A stretch of 64,000 nucleotides of DNA. Origin: Candidatus Omnitrophota bacterium. Its GTDB lineage: Bacteria; Hinthialibacterota; Hinthialibacteria; Hinthialibacterales; Hinthialibacteraceae. The stretch is taken from assembly GCA_013177805.1 (NCBI GenBank), contig JABLXU010000003.1, positions 62,001 through 126,000 on the forward strand, read 5' to 3'. The position numbers and the translations under genes are program-made. Shown piece after piece: positions 59,977 to 64,000 of this stretch (positions within the stretch are counted from its first letter, which is position 1; every line of letters starts with the position of its first letter). The notes beneath the pieces were generated by a model. That model saw only the letters and a list, made by a program, of their open reading frames with translations, was not told where the DNA came from and did no database searches.

Positions 59977-60546
59977 CTATGGACGCACCCACACGATGTC
60001 GCCGATGCTGAGGGTCCCGTTACTGGCGTTGTAGTAGATGAATCCCTGCCGGCCGAAGTCGTCGAAATCCAGCCGCTGGTTGGGACCCAGGCTCCATAAC
60101 TCATAGGCATTGGGCCGGTTGGTATAGGCGCGCCGCACGTCCGCGGGATTGTTTTGCAACCGGTAATCCGGATCGTGCAAGATACTCCCGTCCGCGTTGA
60201 AGATCGGCTCCCGGTGGTATTCGCCGAAGGTGAATGCGTACGCCCGGGTATCGGGCGTTTTGGTGTTCATGAAGATGTCCTTGGGCATGGAACTGACATA
60301 CGCCACCGGCGTGGAGAGGAACTTGTTCTGCCAGGCGGTGTGAAAATGCGGCGGGTAACTGCCGTTGTCCATGCGGTACATTTCCTGGGCGGTGACGAAA
60401 TTCCGCATTTCGCCCTCCGTCTTGGCCACCTTGGCCCGCGTTTGGGCGTTGAGAAAATTGGGGACGGCGATGGCCGCCAGGATGCCGATAATCGCTACGA
60501 CGATCAGGAGTTCGATCAGAGTGAACGCGGCTGTCCACGGTTTCAT
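59977..60546 (-). CDS. Type II secretion/type IV pilin-like pseudopilin
   Basis: 189 residues. MKPWTAA then FTLIELLIVVAIIGILAAIA is the prepilin signal; the residue before the cleavage point is alanine here, where glycine is usual, so processing by a standard PilD-like peptidase may be altered. VPNFLNAQTRAKVAKTEGEM, LSTPVAYVSSMPKDIFMN and the terminal SNGTLSIGDIVWVRP mark it as the third member of the set in this window. ATG 60546 is preceded by GAGGAG. It converges with the acetolactate synthase gene with 85 bases between. Confidence 0.83.
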   Translation of the reverse strand: MKPWTAAFTLIELLIVVAIIGILAAIAVPNFLNAQTRAKVAKTEGEMRNFVTAQEMYRMDNGSYPPHFHTAWQNKFLSTPVAYVSSMPKDIFMNTKTPDTRAYAFTFGEYHREPIFNADGSILHDPDYRLQNNPADVRRAYTNRPNAYELWSLGPNQRLDFDDFGRQGFIYYNASNGTLSIGDIVWVRP

Positions 60547-60691
60547 GCCAGGGATACTCCTCTTCGCATGCGCTGGGCAATTCAATCGATCCAGACCGGA
60601 TCAGCATAAATCAGAACCCCGTGGCTGTTAAGATGATTTGTCAAAAAAGCGCGAGGGCGGGACTGAAGGAATGCGGTCCCCAAAGGCGTTC

Positions 60692-62080
60692 TCACAGATT
60701 CGCCACGCTGGGTGCCGGACCCGCGCTCCACGGCCGGGATTCCTGATCCCGCTCCATTTCCCGCGCGGGATTCCATCCCCGGATCCCCCACCGCCGGATA
60801 CGGCCGTAATACGCCAGATTGATGGCCGCCGCGAAGGGCAGCACAGACAATCCCCGGGGACGCTGAATCATCCGGGCCAGCCGCCGGGCAATGCGCCAGG
60901 GGCGGTAAAATTCCCGCGTGACCCAATCATGCCCCGCCTGCAAGGCCTCCGCGGACATTTTTTTCGGCTCAAACACCACATGGTGAAAATCGTAATGCGC
61001 CCAATCGCGGTCCGTGATCCGCTCCCGCGTGAGTTCATACTGCCGGGTGCCGGGCAGCGGGGTAAAGATCGATACCTGGACCATGTCGATTTCCAGCTCG
61101 TCGAGTTGCTCCAAGGTGCGGGCAAAGACAGTGGGATCATCCTGATCGAATCCAAACACCACCCCGGCTTCCACCCCGATGCCATGCCGGTGGAGCAACC
61201 GGATCTTTTTCTGATATTCCCCGGTCCGGTTGCAGGTCTTTTGCACGCTGCTCAAGTTGGTGTCTGAGAAAGTTTCGATCCCCACGAATACCCCCACGCA
61301 CCCCGCGTCCGCCGCGGCCTGGACAAAATCTTCGTCGTCCGCGATCTCCAGTGAGGATTGCGTGATCCAACGCTTGTGGAGCGGGGCCAGGCTTTGAAAC
61401 AAGCGCAGGGCATAGTCCCGGTCCGCGGTGAGGTTGTCATCCACGAAAATAAAGAAGCGGGACGGAATCGCCGCCACCGCGCGCGTAACCTCATCCACCG
61501 GCCGCCGCCGGTGCTGGTGCTGATGAAACGCGCTGACGGCGCAGAAGCCGCATGAGTGGGGGCAACCCCGCGTGGCCTCGGCCGCCCATGTGGAATACCG
61601 GCCTTTTTTCAACAAATGGACCGGTGGTTGCCGCAGGCCGGCCAGGTCCGCCGGACGGTCCGCCCGGTAGACTCCCCGCAGGCGTCCGCCGCGCGCGTCT
61701 TCGACAACCCGGGGCCAAACTCCTTCCGCGTCTCCGGCCACCACCGCGTCGGCGTGTTGAAGGGCCTCCTCCAGACAAAACGTGGGATGCATTCCCCCCA
61801 ACACCACCGGAACCTGCCGCGCGCGGAACGCGTCCGCGATCGCGTAGGCCCGGGGCGCCAAGGCGGTCATGCACGTAATGCCCACCAGGTCCACCGGATC
61901 ATCCCACGGGATGTCATCAAACTGCTCGTCCACAATCCGGATCTCGTGGCCGGCCGGCGTTTCCGCCGCCACCGTCAGCAGGCTGAGCAAGGAAAATCGA
62001 AAGGTTTTGCCGTTGAACAGCCGGGCGCGTCCCACGTTGCGCCACTTCCCGCTGGATGGAGCGATCAAGAGGATGTTCAT
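60692..62080 (-). CDS. B12-binding-type radical SAM protein
   Basis: 462 residues. An N-terminal cobalamin-binding-type Rossmann domain (about 1-125: MNILLIAPSSGKWRNVGRAR, DLVGITCMTALAPRAYAIAD, VVLGGMHPTFCLEEAL) precedes a radical SAM barrel whose CxxxCxxC is C173, C177 and C180 in RGCPHSCGFCAVS. FFIFVDDNLTADRDYALRLF and VGIETFSDTNLSSVQK are the usual later motifs of the BchE-like family. The reaction (methylation, ring formation or sulfur insertion) cannot be named. A strong promoter, a dyad and a terminator-like hairpin lie upstream, so expression is probably controlled. GGAGA precedes the ATG. Confidence 0.85.
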   Translation of the reverse strand: MNILLIAPSSGKWRNVGRARLFNGKTFRFSLLSLLTVAAETPAGHEIRIVDEQFDDIPWDDPVDLVGITCMTALAPRAYAIADAFRARQVPVVLGGMHPTFCLEEALQHADAVVAGDAEGVWPRVVEDARGGRLRGVYRADRPADLAGLRQPPVHLLKKGRYSTWAAEATRGCPHSCGFCAVSAFHQHQHRRRPVDEVTRAVAAIPSRFFIFVDDNLTADRDYALRLFQSLAPLHKRWITQSSLEIADDEDFVQAAADAGCVGVFVGIETFSDTNLSSVQKTCNRTGEYQKKIRLLHRHGIGVEAGVVFGFDQDDPTVFARTLEQLDELEIDMVQVSIFTPLPGTRQYELTRERITDRDWAHYDFHHVVFEPKKMSAEALQAGHDWVTREFYRPWRIARRLARMIQRPRGLSVLPFAAAINLAYYGRIRRWGIRGWNPAREMERDQESRPWSAGPAPSVANL

Positions 62081-62132
62081 GGCCGTCTCCTTGTTTGTAG
62101 ATATAATGTTTATATATGTACTATATGCCCAC

Positions 62133-62161
62133 TAAAAAAACCGATTCGCTCCTGCGGTTTC
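62133..62161 (-). terminator. Terminator-like hairpin in the leader of the radical SAM gene
   Basis: Read leftward, CCGA/TCGG and CGC/GCG pair around an internal loop and TTTTTTT follows. It lies about 12 bases after the predicted start of transcription and 53 bases before the ATG, so it may attenuate. Confidence 0.45.
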
Positions 62162-62172
62162 GGTTATATGAT

Positions 62173-62209
62173 TCGTATATATATTATTCTTATACGAACT
62201 ATTTGTCAA
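62173..62209 (-). promoter_or_regulatory. Promoter with overlapping operator dyad, radical SAM gene
   Basis: Leftward TTGACA (62204-62209), 17-base spacer, TAATAT (62181-62186). The dyad TCGTATA (62173-62179) / TATACGA (62191-62197) covers the -10 and spacer, a typical repressor position. The rest of 62081-62461 is AT-rich and holds no gene. Confidence 0.7.
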
Positions 62210-62461
62210 GTCATTTTTGATTCCATTTCCTCCCATTCCTGGATCCCGCCGGATGATGATCACGGACGGCCCCTTCCGAAAAGGGCCAACCTTCCTTCCG
62301 GGCTGGCCGGAAGCCCCGCGGAAGCTTTCCCTGAACTCCACAACAGATTGGATTCATTGGAGATGAAGCCGTACCTTGTTTCATGAACCTACCGGAAATT
62401 TGGATACGTTAATACAATCAGCCTAAACCATTTCGATGCCCATGTACGGGAGGTAGGCACC

Positions 62462-62608
62462 ATGAAGAAAAAATGGCGCGGGGCGGTCTTGTGGTTAATG
62501 GGATGTATTCTGGGGCTTGCGGTTTTCTTGAACGGATGCGCCACCCTCCATGGGGCGGGCCAGGACATCGAACGCGCGGGGGAGGCGATCCAGAAAGCCG
62601 CAAAGTAA
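62462..62608 (+). CDS. Entericidin EcnA/B-family lipoprotein
   Basis: 48 residues: a lysine-rich start MKKKWRGAVLWLMG, a hydrophobic stretch, lipobox LNGC (cysteine 26) and the mature peptide ATLHGAGQDIERAGEAIQKA. The GxGxDIExxGEAIxxAA pattern is the entericidin signature. These tiny outer-membrane lipoproteins act as toxin/antidote in enteric bacteria and are stress-linked; elsewhere their role is unclear. GGAGG stands just before the start. No sibling EcnA/EcnB copy is next to it. Confidence 0.85.
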   Translation: MKKKWRGAVLWLMGCILGLAVFLNGCATLHGAGQDIERAGEAIQKAAK

Positions 62609-63143
62609 AGCAGAGAATTGTCTTTTTGTACACCCCGGTTCCCGGGGATTTTCCGCGGGCTGGTCTTTTTGAAGTTCTTCCAGTCCGTGCGATTTTTCCC
62701 CACGATGGGTAATCGGCCCACTCATCGAATCTGCTGAATCAATCCTCTCCACATCCTCTCCCTCGATCCTAGAGCCAGGAAACGGGCTAGTTTTTCATCC
62801 CGGCACGGCTGGCCATAGTGGCATTCTCCCTCATGAAACCCATTTCATTAATTCTTGAAAATTCGGTATACAATTTGCTTCTTTTTGTTACATCCATCTG
62901 AAAGCGGACCACAATTCTGCGGTTTGTAAGCCCTTAAATGGGAATCTATTGAGTGAAATCTGGCGATCGATTTTTTGAGTATACCGATATGTATCAGTGA
63001 AAAAATACAATGAAACTTTGCGGATTTTTTTATTTTGATAATCACGATCATATGAGAGTAACATCCGCATATATATAAAACCACTATTCAATGCGTTTTA
63101 TTTTACACTAGAAGACATTCATCCAGAAACAGGCATCCTAATC
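62609..63143. other. AT-rich intergenic region, no gene seen
   Basis: 535 bases, much richer in A and T than the rest of the window. CGGTATAC (62864-62871) and GTATACCG (62979-62986) are inverted copies 107 bases apart, and CCCCGG/CCGGGG near 62633-62647 may end the entericidin transcript. No coding frame looks real. Confidence 0.45.
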
Positions 63144-64000
63144 ATGCGGGAAGATCCCTCTCCAACTTTTCTCACCCCTAACAGGAAATCCCGGAAATTT
63201 TCCCTTCCGGTTTTTTTCCTGGCCGGATCCTTCTTGCTGTGGCTGGGGGGCGAAGTGCGGTTCACTTGGCAAATCTGGAAAGCCGGGAAAGACGAAATCA
63301 CGCTCTTCGATCCCCGCACGGACTCCATAGAGCAACCCGGCCTGGCCTTTCAATGGGTGGAAAAACCTGACTCCGCGCCGGTTCATGTCCGGATAGAACG
63401 AGGAAAGGGAGAGATCCCTGACGCGGCTCTGGTGTTGGAACGGAAAGCCGGTCCGGGTTACGCGGGCGTGGGATTTTTTGTCTATCCGGGCGGGATTTTT
63501 ACTTTAAATGACTCCCTTAAATTTGAGTTATACAATGATCACACTCCGCTCACCTTCAGCATCAGCATTCAGGAAGCCACGGATGCCTTGGAAACCGCGA
63601 CCGAAGATTGGCAATATCATCTGAACGTGCCGCCGGCGTCCCGGTGGCAATCCCTGTCGCTGCCTCTCTCCTCGTTCCACCTCAATCCTTTTTTTCAGCC
63701 GATGGGGCAACCGGGGAATCAGGTGTTCGATACTGGATTCATCCGGCAAGTCGTCTTCGTTTTCCCTCCCAACCAGGAAATGCGCCTGCGGCTGAGCGCC
63801 ATCCGCATCGGGATTCCCCATTTTTCCTGGACGGCCGCCTTTTTTTCAATCGGATTTCTGCTGTGGTGGATTCTTTTATACCGGTACTTTCCCCGTTCGT
63901 CCCGCCCCGGGGCGGATGCCAGGTACTGGTCCGAGTGGGCCAAGTTTTCTGTGTATTTGTTCGTGATTCTAATTTCTCTTCCTGGTATGGGAGAGGATGC
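63144..64000 (+). CDS. Membrane-anchored protein with beta-sandwich ectodomain, 3' end cut
   Basis: The ATG at 63144 opens a frame that runs through the window end. Residues 20-36 (FSLPVFFLAGSFLLWLG) form a first membrane helix. Residues about 50-230 are an extracytoplasmic beta-rich domain with the flavour of CBM/CIA30-like folds (YAGVGFFVYPGGIFTLNDSL, WQSLSLPLSSFHLNPFF, DTGFIRQVVFVFPPNQEM). A second helix (AAFFSIGFLLWWILLYRYF) follows, and a third begins at the window end (KFSVYLFVILISLPGMG). The cytoplasmic part lies beyond the window, so a sensor kinase, cyclase or other signalling output is possible but unseen. Confidence 0.65.
   Translation, partial: MREDPSPTFLTPNRKSRKFSLPVFFLAGSFLLWLGGEVRFTWQIWKAGKDEITLFDPRTDSIEQPGLAFQWVEKPDSAPVHVRIERGKGEIPDAALVLERKAGPGYAGVGFFVYPGGIFTLNDSLKFELYNDHTPLTFSISIQEATDALETATEDWQYHLNVPPASRWQSLSLPLSSFHLNPFFQPMGQPGNQVFDTGFIRQVVFVFPPNQEMRLRLSAIRIGIPHFSWTAAFFSIGFLLWWILLYRYFPRSSRPGADARYWSEWAKFSVYLFVILISLPGMGED

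Overview
The window reads as chromosomal DNA of a moderately GC-rich, double-membraned bacterium from a poorly characterised phylum. The outer membrane is shown by bamA, skp, lpxD, an lpxC-fabZ fusion, lpxA and an entericidin-like lipoprotein. The same cluster carries mcsA-mcsB-clpC, an arginine-phosphorylation proteolysis set best known from Firmicutes. Together with the LpxC-FabZ fusion (common in the FCB group) and three scattered stand-alone pseudopilin genes, this suggests a candidate phylum such as Sumerlaeota or Hydrogenedentota. That placement is inference from gene content; no rRNA gene is present. I saw no tRNA, CRISPR array, transposase or phage gene.

Layout. 1-2.1 kb: end of a polytopic glycosyltransferase-like gene, then ilvE. 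2.2-12.8 kb: one long co-directional block, mcsA-mcsB-clpC-bamA-skp-lpxD-lpxC/fabZ-lpxA, joining protein quality control to outer-membrane biogenesis and closed by a hairpin terminator. 13-21 kb: LysE-type exporter, GYF-AIM24 protein, pseudopilin, ilvD (minus strand), a lipoprotein and a secreted coiled-coil protein. 21-27 kb: a membrane glycosyltransferase overlapping a methyltransferase (minus strand), then a Tat-exported Gfo/Idh/MocA oxidoreductase and a secreted beta-helix protein. 27.2-35.3 kb: a single gene for a protein of about 2,680 residues with no recognised family except a possible ATP-grasp-like C-terminus, behind its own promoter and an operator-like palindrome. 35.7-38.2 kb: exported methyltransferase and another glycosyltransferase. 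38.5-52.7 kb: rpoB-rpoC-rpsL-rpsG-fusA-tuf-rpmG with a near-consensus promoter and a terminal hairpin; rplKAJL, secE and nusG are not next to it. 53-58 kb: secreted two-repeat protein, NERD-domain protein with a deoxyhypusine-synthase-like partner, second pseudopilin and a decayed gene. 58-64 kb: AlsS-type acetolactate synthase, third pseudopilin, B12-binding-type radical SAM protein with a clear promoter/operator, a 48-residue entericidin-like lipoprotein, and the start of a membrane-anchored gene cut by the window end.

How the genes work together: ilvE, ilvD and the acetolactate synthase touch branched-chain amino acid and acetoin metabolism but are not clustered. The lpx genes make the first steps of lipid A, and BamA with Skp assemble outer-membrane proteins. 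McsB would mark misfolded proteins with phosphoarginine for ClpC. The rpo/rps/fus/tuf block is core gene expression. The remaining genes are mostly surface or envelope functions typical of a large free-living genome.
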